From positions 1 to 64,000 of the forward strand of contig JANQJF010000001.1 in NCBI GenBank assembly GCA_028281765.1: DNA of 64,000 nucleotides, written 5' to 3'. Under the pieces are notes generated by a model that worked only from the letters and a program-made list of their open reading frames with translations, did not search any database and was not told the DNA's origin. Source of the DNA: Planctomycetota bacterium. Lineage in GTDB: Bacteria > Planctomycetota > UBA1135 > UBA2386. The position numbers and the translations under genes were made by a program. Shown here one piece after another: positions 16,666-26,592 of this stretch. Positions within the stretch are counted from its first letter, which is position 1; the number at the start of each line of letters is the position of its first letter.

Positions 16666-18458
16666 GACGACGACTTCGACTTCTGCGTGAGGATGTGGAG
16701 ATCGGCGAGCTGCTCGGGCGCGACGTCGCCCGGCGCGTCGCACATCAGGTCGGTCGCGCTCGTCGTCTTCGGGAACGCGATGACGTCGCGGATCGAATCG
16801 GCGCCGATCGCGAGCGTGATCAACCGGTCGAGCCCGAGCGCGATGCCGCCGTGCGGCGGCGCGCCATACTGGAACGCGTCGAGCAGGAAGCCGAACTTCG
16901 CGCGCTGCTCTTCCTGAGTGATGCCGAGGAAGTTGAAGACGCGCTCCTGCACGTCCGAGCGGTGGATCCGGACGCTGCCGGAGCCGAGCTCCCAGCCGTT
17001 CATGACGAGGTCGTACGCGCGGGAGCGAATCGAGCCCGGGTCCTTCGAGTAGTCCTCGAGGTCCCAGTCGACCGGCGCGGTGAACGGGTGGTGGCTGCTG
17101 TCCCAGGTGCCGCGATCTTCGTTGTAGTCGAACATCGGGAAGTTGAGCACCCAAGCGAACTTGAACTCGCCGTGCTCGCGGAGACCGAGGTCGGTGCCGA
17201 GCTTGTTGCGCAATTCGCCGAGTGCACGCAGCACGACCGTCTTGCGATCGGCGACGAACAGCATGAGGTCGCCTGACTTGGCCCCCATCGCTTCGCAGAG
17301 CGCCGTGCCCGCGTCGCCCTCGAAGAACTTCGAGATCGAGCCGGCGAGGCCATCGTCGCCGACCTTCGCCCACGCGAGGCCGCGCGCGCCGTATTCGGAG
17401 ACGTAGCCGGTGAGCCCCTTCTCGATGTCCTTGCGGGAGTACTTGTCGCCCGCGCCTTCCACGCACAGACCCCGCACGATGCCGCCGTCCGCGATCGTCC
17501 CGGAGAACACTTTGAACGCGCAGTCCTTGACCTGCTCGGTGACGTCGAGGATCTCCATGCCGAAACGCAGGTCCGGCTTGTCGAGTCCGTAGCGCTCCAT
17601 CGCGTCGAAGTAGTCGAGCCGCGGGAACGGTCGGTGCAGCTCGGCGCCGAACGTGTCCTTGAACGCGCGGACCATCATCCCTTCGACGAGGTCGAGCACG
17701 TCGTCCTCTTCGACGAACGTCATCTCGAGGTCGATCTGCGTGAACTCGGGCTGGCGGTCGGCGCGCAGGTCCTCGTCGCGGAAGCAGCGCGCGATCTGGT
17801 AGTAGCGGTCCAGGCCCGCGACCATCATCAGCTGCTTGAAGATCTGCGGACTCTGCGGCAGCGCGTAGAACTTGCCCGGGTTGACGCGGCTCGGGACCAG
17901 GTAGTCTCGCGCGCCTTCGGGAGTGCTCTTCGTCAGGATCGGCGTCTCGACGTCGACGAAGTGGTTCTCCGCGAGGTAGTTGCGGACCGACGTCACGAAC
18001 TGCGATCGCTTGATCATCGCGTGCTGCATCGGGCGCCGACGCAGATCGAGATAGCGATAGCGCATGCGCAGCTCTTCGCCGCACTCCGGGTCATCGAGCA
18101 CCTCGAACGGCGGCGTCTCGGCCTCGTTGAGGATGATCAGCTCGGTGACGAAGACCTCGATCGCTCCGGTCGCCCGCTTCTTGTTGACCTTGTCCGGAGC
18201 GCGCGGTGCGACCGAGCCGCGGACGGAGATCACGTCCTCCTGGCCGAGCTTGGCCGCGCGGTCGAGGAGGCCCTGCGGGGTGCCCTTCTTCTCCTCGTCG
18301 AACACGACTTGCGTGATGCCGTAGCGATCTCGCACGTCAATGAAGAGGAGGGCGCCGTGATGGCGGTGATTCTCGATCCAGCCGTTGAGGACGACTTCCT
18401 CGCCGACGTTCTCGTGGGTCAAGTCGCCACAGGTGTGAGTGCGCTGCCAGCTCGACAT
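16662..18458 (-). CDS. aspS: Aspartate--tRNA ligase
   Basis: The enzyme attaches aspartate to tRNA in two ATP-dependent steps. The 598-residue length and layout fit the bacterial type: an N-terminal OB-fold anticodon domain (about 1-110, VVLNGWIENHRHHGALLFID), the class II catalytic core with motif 2 (CFRDEDLRADRQPEFTQID), the bacterial GAD insertion (about 290-430), and motif 3 (GIALGLDRLITLAIG) near the end. Whether it also charges tRNA-Asn cannot be told here, since no gatCAB or asnS gene is in the window. It is divergent from the Mla operon, with 83 bases between starts. Confidence 0.96.
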   Translation of the reverse strand: MSSWQRTHTCGDLTHENVGEEVVLNGWIENHRHHGALLFIDVRDRYGITQVVFDEEKKGTPQGLLDRAAKLGQEDVISVRGSVAPRAPDKVNKKRATGAIEVFVTELIILNEAETPPFEVLDDPECGEELRMRYRYLDLRRRPMQHAMIKRSQFVTSVRNYLAENHFVDVETPILTKSTPEGARDYLVPSRVNPGKFYALPQSPQIFKQLMMVAGLDRYYQIARCFRDEDLRADRQPEFTQIDLEMTFVEEDDVLDLVEGMMVRAFKDTFGAELHRPFPRLDYFDAMERYGLDKPDLRFGMEILDVTEQVKDCAFKVFSGTIADGGIVRGLCVEGAGDKYSRKDIEKGLTGYVSEYGARGLAWAKVGDDGLAGSISKFFEGDAGTALCEAMGAKSGDLMLFVADRKTVVLRALGELRNKLGTDLGLREHGEFKFAWVLNFPMFDYNEDRGTWDSSHHPFTAPVDWDLEDYSKDPGSIRSRAYDLVMNGWELGSGSVRIHRSDVQERVFNFLGITQEEQRAKFGFLLDAFQYGAPPHGGIALGLDRLITLAIGADSIRDVIAFPKTTSATDLMCDAPGDVAPEQLADLHILTQKSKSSS

Positions 18459-18541
18459 GTTCGCTTCCGGACTACGTTGCGGTACGATCAGAAGGCAGGT
18501 TTTGTAACGGACGCCGGACCCGACGCAAACACGAGAACGCC

Positions 18542-19690
18542 ATGACTTCGCCAGCGATTGCCGATGTCGCCGACCCGACGATTCGTGAGGGCTCGGACGG
18601 GGCCGGCGGCCTCCTCCTCGAGATCGCCGGACGGCTCGAATCCCGCCGTCTGCACGGCATTTGGACCCGGGCGACCAAGGTCCTGACCGACGCGCGCAAG
18701 GACCGGGTCACCGTGGACGCGGCCGGCGTGACGTACTGCGACTCCAGCGGCGCGGCGATGCTCCGCGATCTCGAGAACCAGCAGCGGGAGCAGGACGGTT
18801 CGCTCGAGCTCCGCAACTTCCCGGACGAGTTCTCGGCGGTCCTCGATCTTCTGACCGACAGCGAAGAGGTCCAGAAGGAGGAGTGCCCGATCGCCGCCTG
18901 CTGGCCCGAGATGGTCGGGCGCGCCGCCGTTACCGTCGCTCGGGATGCCGGCATGCTCGTCGGCGCGATCGGGGAGATCTTCGCCGGAGTCGCCCATGCG
19001 ATTACCCACCCGGCGAGTGTGCGGTGGGATTCGATGTTCCGCGCGGCGCAGCGAGCCGGGGTGAACTCGCTGCCGGTCGTGCTCCTCGTGTCGGGACTGC
19101 TCGGCATGATCCTCGCGTTCCAGTCGGCACCGATCCTGCACACCTACGGTGCCGACATCGTGCTTGCGAACATGATCGGCCTGTCGTTCTTGCGGGAGCT
19201 CGGTCCCCTGATGACGGCCGTCATCTTGACCGCGCGGTCCGGGTCCGCGTTCGCCGCCGAGCTCGGCACGATGAAGATCAACGAGGAGGTCGACGCCCTG
19301 CACACGATGGGCGTCGATCCGGTCCGCTTCCTCGTGATCCCGCGCGTGCTCGCCGCGATCATCATGACTCCGCTCCTGACCGTGTTCGCGAACCTCGCGG
19401 GCATCGTCGGTGGCTTTATCGTGTGGTCGGGCTCCCTCGATCTCTCGTTGCCGGCGTACCTCAACCAGCTCGAGGTCGCGCTCCGTCCCGGCGACTTCTA
19501 CACGGGCCTCGTGAAGTCGGTCGTGTTCGGCACCTTGATCGCTGGCATCGGCTGCATTCGCGGCATGCAGACCCGCGGTTCGGCGAGCGCCGTGGGCCAG
19601 TCGACGACGAGTGCCGTCGTCAGCGGTATCGTCCTGATCGCGCTCGCGGACGCCTTGTTCACCATCGTCTTCCACTACCTCGAGCTGTGA
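18542..19690 (+). CDS. mlaE: MlaE-family lipid ABC transporter permease fused to a STAS domain
   Basis: The protein has 382 residues. Residues about 20-120 form a STAS domain (VTVDAAGVTYCDSSGAAMLR, with the conserved DSSG), and residues about 140-382 an MlaE/YrbE permease with five or six membrane segments and LGTMKINEEVDALHTMGVDP, the family's signature cytoplasmic helix. In proteobacteria the STAS protein MlaB is separate; here it is joined to the permease. It begins the four-gene operon for transporting lipids between inner and outer membrane. Confidence 0.9.
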   Translation: MTSPAIADVADPTIREGSDGAGGLLLEIAGRLESRRLHGIWTRATKVLTDARKDRVTVDAAGVTYCDSSGAAMLRDLENQQREQDGSLELRNFPDEFSAVLDLLTDSEEVQKEECPIAACWPEMVGRAAVTVARDAGMLVGAIGEIFAGVAHAITHPASVRWDSMFRAAQRAGVNSLPVVLLVSGLLGMILAFQSAPILHTYGADIVLANMIGLSFLRELGPLMTAVILTARSGSAFAAELGTMKINEEVDALHTMGVDPVRFLVIPRVLAAIIMTPLLTVFANLAGIVGGFIVWSGSLDLSLPAYLNQLEVALRPGDFYTGLVKSVVFGTLIAGIGCIRGMQTRGSASAVGQSTTSAVVSGIVLIALADALFTIVFHYLEL

Positions 19691-20478
19691 GCGACGCGAT
19701 TCTCCAGGTCCGGGACCTCAGCGCGGGGTACGACGAACGCCTGATCCTCGAGCACGTCTCGTTCGAGGTGCAAAGGGGCGAGGTCTTCGCGGTTCTCGGT
19801 GGATCGGGCTGCGGGAAGAGCACGCTGCTCAAAGCGATCCTCGGGCTCGTCCGAACGTTCGGCGGCGAGGTCACCTTCGACGGCCAGGACCTGCTGTCTG
19901 CCCACGGCAGAGAGCGGCAAGCGCTGCTCTCCCGGCTCGGAGTCACCTATCAGGACGGCGCGCTGTTCGGATCGATGACCCTCGCGGAGAACGTCGCCGT
20001 TCCGCTCGAGGAGCACACGGACCTGTCGTCGCGGGAGCGATTCTCGATCGCACAGGCGAAGCTCGAGCTGGTCGGACTGGGCGGTTTCACGACGTTCCTC
20101 CCGTCCGAGATCAGCGGCGGGATGCGCAAGCGCGCGGCGATCGCGCGCGCGATGGCGCTGGATCCGCCGATGCTCATGCTCGACGAGCCGTCCGCCGGTC
20201 TCGATCCCGTCACGTCCGCGGGCCTCGACCGCCTGATCGCGCGCCTCGCGACGATCCTCGGCACGACGTTCGTGATCGTGACGCACGAGCTGCCGAGCAT
20301 CCTCTCGATCATGGATCGCTGCATCCTGCTCGACCGGACCGCCCGGGGCGTCGTCGAGATCGGCGACCCCAAGGTCATGCACGCCGAGTCGACGAACCGA
20401 ATCGTGCGAGACTTTTTCGACCGCCGGGCCGAGGATGACGACCTCGACCCCGTACGCACGGAGCGGACCACGCCGTGA
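19687..20478 (+). CDS. mlaF: Mla-type ABC transporter ATP-binding protein
   Basis: The 263-residue ATPase starts at a GTG that overlaps the permease stop by 4 bases. It has Walker A GGSGCGKSTLL, the signature SGGMRKRAAIARAMA in the SGGMRKR form typical of MlaF/Ttg2A, Walker B LMLDEPSAGLDP and the switch histidine in VTHEL. It powers the permease of the preceding gene. Longer in-frame starts lie inside the permease gene and are not credible. Confidence 0.92.
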   Translation: MSDAILQVRDLSAGYDERLILEHVSFEVQRGEVFAVLGGSGCGKSTLLKAILGLVRTFGGEVTFDGQDLLSAHGRERQALLSRLGVTYQDGALFGSMTLAENVAVPLEEHTDLSSRERFSIAQAKLELVGLGGFTTFLPSEISGGMRKRAAIARAMALDPPMLMLDEPSAGLDPVTSAGLDRLIARLATILGTTFVIVTHELPSILSIMDRCILLDRTARGVVEIGDPKVMHAESTNRIVRDFFDRRAEDDDLDPVRTERTTP

Positions 20479-21473
20479 GACAGAGCACCAACTACATCCT
20501 GATCGGCACGTTCGTCATCGCGGCGTCGCTGATCGGCGTCGCGGGCGTCGTGATGCTCGGCGCCGGTGCGTTGTCGCGCAACGAGCTGGTCTTCGAGACC
20601 TACTTCGAGGAATCCGTGCAGGGACTCGACGTCGGCGCTCACGTGCGCTTCCGGGGGGTCAAGATCGGTCAGGTGACCGAGATCACGCTGACGAGCGACG
20701 AATACCAGAGCGATCAGCCCCTCGTGCTCGTGCGTTTCGCGGTGCGCCCCCTGAGCGACCGCAATCTCGCGGAGCTGTCGGATCTCGTGACCACACGACT
20801 GGGCGAGGGCCTGCGCGCGCGTCTGACGTCGCAAGGCCTCACCGGGGCGCTCTACCTCGAGGCAGACCTGTATCCCGACGCCGACGAGAAGCACCCGCCG
20901 CTGCCCCACGCGTGGACGCCGCGCTACCGCTACATCCCCTCACTGCCGAGCAAGATCGTCGAGCTGACGACCGCGGTGCAGACCACGCTGTCGAACCTGC
21001 AGGACACGGACTTCGCCGGCCTCGTCCGTGACCTGCGTGGCACGCTCAGTTCACTGCAGAGCGCGATCGACGATCTCGACACCGCGAAGCTGTCCGCGCA
21101 GGTCGGCGATGTCGCGACGACCGCGAAAGAGACGCTCGATCAGGTCAACGACTCGCTCGACTCGTTCACGACTCACATCGACCGCATCGCGAGCGCCATC
21201 GAGGCGGACGACGTTCGCGGCACGATGCAGGACATCCGAAAGTTCGCGGCCGGGCTCGAACCGACCCGGGAGACGTTGGTCGCAGCGCTCGACGACGCGC
21301 GCAAGACGGTCGGCGACGTGCGATCCACGGTCCAGGGCCGCGGTCGCGACATCGACCAGATCCTCGACAACGTGCGGCGGATCTCGGTCAGCTTCGCGAA
21401 CCTCGCGGACACGCTCGAGCAGTATCCGTCCCTCCTGATGTTCGGCGATCCGCCGGCGAGGTCGAAGCGATGA
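20475..21473 (+). CDS. mlaD: MCE/MlaD-family lipid-binding protein
   Basis: The 332-residue protein starts at a GTG overlapping the mlaF stop. One N-terminal membrane segment (about residues 7-30) anchors it, followed by an MCE domain (about 38-120, GLDVGAHVRFRGVKIGQVTE). A long region of heptads then suggests a coiled coil or helical bundle (residues 155-310). MCE proteins hold lipid in a ring or tube between the membranes. At 332 residues it is longer than E. coli MlaD (183), as in many species outside Enterobacteria. Confidence 0.9.
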   Translation: MRQSTNYILIGTFVIAASLIGVAGVVMLGAGALSRNELVFETYFEESVQGLDVGAHVRFRGVKIGQVTEITLTSDEYQSDQPLVLVRFAVRPLSDRNLAELSDLVTTRLGEGLRARLTSQGLTGALYLEADLYPDADEKHPPLPHAWTPRYRYIPSLPSKIVELTTAVQTTLSNLQDTDFAGLVRDLRGTLSSLQSAIDDLDTAKLSAQVGDVATTAKETLDQVNDSLDSFTTHIDRIASAIEADDVRGTMQDIRKFAAGLEPTRETLVAALDDARKTVGDVRSTVQGRGRDIDQILDNVRRISVSFANLADTLEQYPSLLMFGDPPARSKR

Positions 21474-22063
21474 AGCACTTCAACACCGCGCTGGTTCTCT
21501 TGTGCCTCACGACGGGCGGCTGCCTCTCTCTCGCGAAGCAGCCGCCGGAAACCACCCGATACGTCCTGGACGTGCGGCGCGACGCCGGTGAGACCGGCAA
21601 CCGTTCGGGGCCCCGGATCGAGGTTCGTTCGTTCCATTCGTCCGCGTCGTTCGGAGGCCGCAAGCTCGTCTATCGCACGGGCGAGCACGAGGTCGAGAGC
21701 GATTACTACCACGAGTTGGTCGTGCCGCCCGCGGTCGCGGTCAGCGAAGCGACGCGCGCCTGGCTGTCGGCTTCGGAGCGATTCACGACGGCCCACGCCG
21801 GTAGCTCCGTGTCGCCCGACTGGACGATCGAGGGCGACCTCGTTACGATGCACGGCGACTACCGCGGCGAGCCGCGCGCCGTCGTCGGAATCCACGTGAC
21901 CGTCGTCGCGCGGGATGGCTCACGCATCGTCCTCGACGAGCTGTTCGAACACGCGGAGCCGATGGCGTCCGAAGGTCCGGCCGAACTCGTAGCTGCCTGG
22001 AACCGCGCGCTCGGCGCGATCCTCACGCGCCTCGAGACCAGCCTTGCGACAGCAGCCAGCTGA
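21470..22063 (+). CDS. ABC-transport auxiliary lipoprotein (PqiC/DUF330-like)
   Basis: The product has 197 residues and begins with a lipoprotein-like signal (MKHFNTALVLLCLTTGGC). The mature part follows the family pattern: RYVLDVRR, then IEVRSFHSSASFGGRKLVYRT, then a PDWTIEGDLVTMHGDYRG stretch. Such lipoproteins sit in the outer membrane and serve MCE transport systems. Its ATG overlaps the stop of the MCE gene (ATGA), completing the operon. The gene ends 8 bases from a convergent permease gene. Confidence 0.82.
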   Translation: MKHFNTALVLLCLTTGGCLSLAKQPPETTRYVLDVRRDAGETGNRSGPRIEVRSFHSSASFGGRKLVYRTGEHEVESDYYHELVVPPAVAVSEATRAWLSASERFTTAHAGSSVSPDWTIEGDLVTMHGDYRGEPRAVVGIHVTVVARDGSRIVLDELFEHAEPMASEGPAELVAAWNRALGAILTRLETSLATAAS

Positions 22064-22071
22064 CCGATCGT

Positions 22072-24684
22072 CTACTCGTAGCGAACCGATTCGGCGGGGC
22101 TCAGCTTCGCCGCACGCAGTCCCGGCAGCACTGACGCGATCAGTCCGACGGCGAGCGCGATCAACACGACGGTGCCGAGCATCGCCCACGGCACGACGAA
22201 CGGAGCTTCGAGCCCTGTCACTCGGTTCAAGCCGTCGACGACGAGCATGCCGAGCGGAACCCCGAGCACAATCGCGGTCACGGCGGCCAGCGCCGCGACC
22301 ACCATGCTCTCGACGAGGAAGCCTTGGCGCAGCTGATGCTTGCTCATTCCGAGTGCGCGCAGGACCCCCACCTCTCGCACTCGAGCCATCGCGGCGATCG
22401 TCATCTGGTTGACGAGCCCCATGACCGCGAGCGCGAGAATCAGGCTCAACAGCACGTCGAACAGGAGGAAGTCGCGAGTCAGGTCGCGAAGGTGGTAGTC
22501 GACGATGTTCTCGCCCGGACGGAACCGAGTGAAGTCGGGCAGCCTCGCTTGCACCGCCGATTTGACCTGGACCGGCCATACGCCGTCGTCGAGGTGGATG
22601 GTCGCGGCGTCGACGCATTCGTCGCCGACACAGAAGTCGGCGTTCATCCACCGCGGGGACGCGACGGCCCACGCCCGCTCTTCGACCCAGAACCCCGCGT
22701 CGTCGGAGACCCGGAGCACGCGGTACGGCTTGCGCCCTTCGTCGGTGAGCACACCGAGCGTGCCGCCCGGCCCCACTCCGTAGAGGCGGGCGAGGCGGCG
22801 GCTCACGATGACGCTGCGCTCGCTCGTGTAGGTTTCGACGAGGTCCGGGTGCGGCTCGAGCACGCCCCCTGCTCGCGTGAGCTCGTCCACGCGAATGCCG
22901 GACAGCAGAAACGGCACGCTGCGCCGTCCCTCGTGAATCTCGACTCGGGCGACTCCCGGGATCGACTCGAGGGACTTCGCGATCGTCGGGGTGACCGGCT
23001 GGGGCGGAGGACTGCCGTCCTGGCGCGCGCCGAGTCCGAGGAAGACGCGGCGGTTCATCGTGCGTTCGCCGAACTGCTCGATCTCACCGCGAAGCGCGGA
23101 CGTGATACTGCTGAGCGCGATCATCGCGAGGAGCACGATCGCGAGGCCACAGACCGACGCGGCGAACCGGCCGCTGCTGCGCTCCAGGCTGCGACGCACG
23201 AGAAACTCGGGCAGCGGCCAGAAGCGTCGCCAGGGCCGAAGCACGAACCGGCCGACGGTCTGCACGAGCTTCGGCGACAGCAGTAGCACCGCGCCGAACG
23301 CGAGGATGAGCCCACCCAGCTGCATCAGGACCGCGCGGGTCTCGCGTTCGGAGTCGGTGCTCAGCGTCGTCATCGCGAGATACGCACCGGGCAACACGAG
23401 CACGAGGAGCACGAACAGGAAGACGTTCACGCCACGCAGCACGTCCGCACCGCGCTCCTGGTCCAGGCCGCGCGCATTGAGGATCTGGATCGCCGGCAAG
23501 TTGCGCGCCTTGTAGAGGGGGAACACCGCCCCCATCAGCGTGAACAGGAGCCCGAGCGCTCCGGTCCAAACGAGCGGGACGACGGGCACTTCGAACGTCG
23601 AGATGTGCTTGCCGACTCCGAGCGTCGTGAACTGGGCGTTCTGCAACGCCGACGCCAACACGACGCCGAGCCCGACGCCGAGGCCGACCCCGATCGCCGC
23701 CATCAGCACGGCGTCGAGCAGGAAGATCGCGACGACGCTCCGTCGCGACGCGCCGAGGCACCGCAGGAGGCCGATCTGGCGCAGGCGCTCGACCAGCGAC
23801 TGGGACAGGGTCTGGAACACGACGAACATCCCGAGGACGAGCGCGAGGCAGCCCAGGATCTTCACGCCGTTGCGGAACGCGCGTTCGTCGCTGGCTTCTC
23901 CGAGCAGCGCGCTGTGTTCGTCGAGAACCTGGAAGTCCTCGGACAGAACCTGACGCAGCCGATCGGCGTTCGCGCCGTACGAGCGGTTGACCTGGAAGAA
24001 CGTGTGTTGCCCCGGCGCCATGCGCTTGCTGAGCGCGAAGCTGCCGATGATCACCCGCCCGAAGTTGCGGCGGGCGAGCCCGTGACGCCCGAGGACGCCC
24101 TTGATGCGGACGCCGGCGGGGATCGGTGCCTTGCTCGGATCGCGCTGCGTGCGGACGATTTGGCCGCCTTTGCACTGCGCGCGCGGGGTGATCGCCGGCG
24201 CCGCGACGACGAGCGTGTCGCCCACCGTGACGTCGAGATCCGCGGCGAGCTCTTCTCCGATCAGCACGAACTCGTCGCCGTCGAGATCGTCCAGGTCCGC
24301 GCCCTGAGCGACGACGTAGTGGGCGAACGCCTCGCTGGGCAGCGGACTCAGGCCGTATGCCTGCGCCGCGCCGGCGCGCCCGTCCGGGACGGTCACCGTG
24401 ATCGTCGCGGAGTGCAGGAGACCGACGGCGCCGATGCCGTCGACGCGTTGCAGCTCCGCACGAATCGCGCCAGGGTCCCGGCTCCGATCCTCGGGCACGA
24501 GTTCGAAGTCGACCCGACCGAAGTCCGGACGCAGCTCGCGCAGCCGGCTCTGGATCGTGTTGTGATCCATCACGTGGATCGCCGTCACGACGGCGACGCC
24601 GAGCGCGATTCCGATCACGGTGAGGCCCGTGCGGAGCGGGTTAGATACCCAGCTCTTCCAGACGACCAAAGACGTCAGCCGCAC
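22072..24684 (-). CDS. FtsX/MacB-type ABC transporter permease, duplicated
   Basis: The 870-residue protein has two FtsX-like halves. An N-terminal membrane helix (about 15-40) is followed by a periplasmic domain, three helices at about 270-400 (LALVLGMFVVFQTLSQSLVE and on), a central pair, a second extracytoplasmic domain (about 540-740) and three last helices (LILALAVMGLVNQMTIAAMA and on). This layout fits the large LolC/YbbP-like permeases. It works with the ATPase encoded just upstream, whose gene overlaps its first 44 bases. The cargo is unknown; lipoprotein release or export of a hydrophobic compound is typical of relatives. Confidence 0.85.
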   Translation of the reverse strand: MRLTSLVVWKSWVSNPLRTGLTVIGIALGVAVVTAIHVMDHNTIQSRLRELRPDFGRVDFELVPEDRSRDPGAIRAELQRVDGIGAVGLLHSATITVTVPDGRAGAAQAYGLSPLPSEAFAHYVVAQGADLDDLDGDEFVLIGEELAADLDVTVGDTLVVAAPAITPRAQCKGGQIVRTQRDPSKAPIPAGVRIKGVLGRHGLARRNFGRVIIGSFALSKRMAPGQHTFFQVNRSYGANADRLRQVLSEDFQVLDEHSALLGEASDERAFRNGVKILGCLALVLGMFVVFQTLSQSLVERLRQIGLLRCLGASRRSVVAIFLLDAVLMAAIGVGLGVGLGVVLASALQNAQFTTLGVGKHISTFEVPVVPLVWTGALGLLFTLMGAVFPLYKARNLPAIQILNARGLDQERGADVLRGVNVFLFVLLVLVLPGAYLAMTTLSTDSERETRAVLMQLGGLILAFGAVLLLSPKLVQTVGRFVLRPWRRFWPLPEFLVRRSLERSSGRFAASVCGLAIVLLAMIALSSITSALRGEIEQFGERTMNRRVFLGLGARQDGSPPPQPVTPTIAKSLESIPGVARVEIHEGRRSVPFLLSGIRVDELTRAGGVLEPHPDLVETYTSERSVIVSRRLARLYGVGPGGTLGVLTDEGRKPYRVLRVSDDAGFWVEERAWAVASPRWMNADFCVGDECVDAATIHLDDGVWPVQVKSAVQARLPDFTRFRPGENIVDYHLRDLTRDFLLFDVLLSLILALAVMGLVNQMTIAAMARVREVGVLRALGMSKHQLRQGFLVESMVVAALAAVTAIVLGVPLGMLVVDGLNRVTGLEAPFVVPWAMLGTVVLIALAVGLIASVLPGLRAAKLSPAESVRYE

Positions 24685-25384
24685 GGAAGCCTCCTCCCTC
24701 CAGGGAGTTCTCGAGGTTCATGATCCCGTCGTGCAAGAAGAGCACGCGGTCACCCGCTGCGGCGTCGCGCGGGTTGTGCGTCACGAGGAGCACGGTGGTG
24801 CCGAGCTTCTCGGCGAGCTCACGCAGCAGCGTGACGATGTCCTCTCCGGCCTTCGAGGACAGGTTCCCGGTCGGCTCGTCCGCGAACAGCAGTGGCGGTT
24901 GCACGACGAGCGCGCGGCCGATGCTGACGCGCTGCATCTCCCCGCCGGACAGTCGTGTCGGCGGGCGGTTCTGGATGTGCCCGATCCCGAGCAGCTCCAC
25001 GAGCTCGTCGACGCGGTCCTTGCACTGCTCCGGCCGCGTGCCCGCGATCAGCAGCGGCAGGATGATGTTGTCCCGCACCGAGAGATCCGGCAGCAGATTG
25101 AAGAACTGGAAGATGAAGCCGCAGTGACGCCGGCGCAGCTCCGCGCGCTTCTCTTCGCCCGCGTTCGACATCGACTCACCGGCGACGATCACCTCGCCGG
25201 CCGTCGGCACGTCGAGGCCGGCGAGAATGTGGAGCAGGGTCGACTTCCCCGACCCCGACGGTCCCATGATCGTCGTGAACGAACCTTTCTCGAGGGCGAA
25301 CGTGATGCCCTTGAGTACGGGGACGCGTTCGCCGTCGGTCTCGAAGAACCGGAAGACGTCGCGCGACTCGATGACCGCGGTCAA
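24641..25384 (-). CDS. LolD-like ABC transporter ATP-binding protein
   Basis: The 247-residue ATPase has Walker A GPSGSGKSTLLHILAGLD, signature RLSGGEMQRVSIGRALV, Walker B LLFADEPTGNLS and VTHNP, the LolD/MacB pattern. The last 44 bases overlap the start of the permease gene, so the two are co-translated. It follows a tandem-FKBP isomerase gene with no spacer, which suggests a shared transcript. Confidence 0.92.
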   Translation of the reverse strand: MTAVIESRDVFRFFETDGERVPVLKGITFALEKGSFTTIMGPSGSGKSTLLHILAGLDVPTAGEVIVAGESMSNAGEEKRAELRRRHCGFIFQFFNLLPDLSVRDNIILPLLIAGTRPEQCKDRVDELVELLGIGHIQNRPPTRLSGGEMQRVSIGRALVVQPPLLFADEPTGNLSSKAGEDIVTLLRELAEKLGTTVLLVTHNPRDAAAGDRVLFLHDGIMNLENSLEGGGFRAADVFGRLEELGI

Positions 25385-25385
25385 C

Positions 25386-26519
25386 TCAGTCGCCGACCTT
25401 GATCAGTTCGACGTGGAACACGAGCGTCGCGTTCGGGCCGATCTTCGGCGGGGAACCGCGCTGGCCGTAGGCGAGATCGCCCGGGATTTTGAACAGGTAG
25501 GTATCGCCCGCCTTCATGAGGGCGAGACCTTCGTTCCAGCCCTGGATCACGCGGCCGAGTGAGAACGTCGCGGTATCGCCGCGGCCGTACGACGAGTCGA
25601 ACAGCGTGCCATCGGTCAGCCATCCGGCGTAGTGCACGGTGACGTTCTGGCCGAGGCGCGGGTTCGCACCCTCGCCGGAGCCGGACTTGACGACCTTGTA
25701 CATCAGACCGCTCGAGGTCTTCTCGAACTGGTCTTCTTCCGGCAGCGAGAACGCCGGGACTGGAATCGTCTTCTTCACGCCGCTCAGCTCGATGATCCAC
25801 TCCTCGGGCGTCCGGAGCACCCCGATGCCCGCAGGAATTGAAACGCGGATCTTGTCGCCGACGTTGAGGGCCTTCGTGATCTCCTGGATACCGAGTCGCT
25901 CCATGACACCGCCGTCGAGCTTTTGCTCCGACTTCCAGGTGCCTTCCATGTACTTGCCGGACTCCTGGAAGCGCTCGTACGAGAACTGCGCGATCTCGTC
26001 GTCGCCGACCTTGGCCCCCTCGCTCTTGATGAGGTACTGGTAGCGAATGCCCGACTCGGTCTTCTCGACCTTGGCTTCGTCGTAGTCGGGAACCTTGGGC
26101 TCGATACCGAGCAGCTCGACGTCGAAGATCAGGTCCGCCTTCGGGGGGATCGAGCCACCGCTGCCGCGCTCGCCATACCCGAGGCTCCACGGGATCGTGA
26201 ACTTGAACCGCGCTCCGGGCGACATCAGCTGCAGGCCCTCGGTCCATCCGCGAATCACGCCGTTCAGCGGGAACACCGCGGGCTTGCCACGATCGCGGGA
26301 CGAGTCGAACTTCTTGCCGTCGGTCAACCAGCCGGTGTAGTGGACCTTGACGCTGTCCGTCTCGCCTGGGCGAGCCGAACCGTCGCCGGCGCGGAGGATC
26401 GAGTATTTCAGACCCGAGGCGGTCGTCTGGACCTCGGTGTCCTTCGGGATCTCCTGCGCGGCGAGGCCGAACGCGACGGAGAGGGGCGCCAAATACTTGG
26501 CGATACAGAGCGGTGTCAT
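25386..26519 (-). CDS. Exported tandem FKBP-type peptidyl-prolyl isomerase
   Basis: The protein has 377 residues from the ATG at 26519, which begins a signal-like segment (MTPLCIAKYLAPLSVAFGLAAQE). Two FKBP domains are present, at about residues 45-155 (VKVHYTGWLTDGKKFDSS, then ARFKFTIPWSLGYGERG) and about 270-377 (VTVHYAGWLTDGTLFDSS, then YLFKIPGDLAYGQRG). The Tyr, Phe-Asp and Trp residues of the active site are kept in both. A non-FKBP link of about 110 residues lies between. It should help fold proteins outside the cytoplasm. Confidence 0.9.
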   Translation of the reverse strand: MTPLCIAKYLAPLSVAFGLAAQEIPKDTEVQTTASGLKYSILRAGDGSARPGETDSVKVHYTGWLTDGKKFDSSRDRGKPAVFPLNGVIRGWTEGLQLMSPGARFKFTIPWSLGYGERGSGGSIPPKADLIFDVELLGIEPKVPDYDEAKVEKTESGIRYQYLIKSEGAKVGDDEIAQFSYERFQESGKYMEGTWKSEQKLDGGVMERLGIQEITKALNVGDKIRVSIPAGIGVLRTPEEWIIELSGVKKTIPVPAFSLPEEDQFEKTSSGLMYKVVKSGSGEGANPRLGQNVTVHYAGWLTDGTLFDSSYGRGDTATFSLGRVIQGWNEGLALMKAGDTYLFKIPGDLAYGQRGSPPKIGPNATLVFHVELIKVGD

Positions 26520-26592
26520 GGGCGGAATCCTAACGGGTCGGGACCGTGAAACGAGGCGGGAATCGCCCTCGATACGGATATCGTGCCGGCCT

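Noticed and set aside
16666..18084. Upstream extension of the lipoprotein gene at 16027-16665
   Set aside because: It is antisense-free but out of frame with aspS on the same strand; aspS is certain, and the lipoprotein signal marks the true start.
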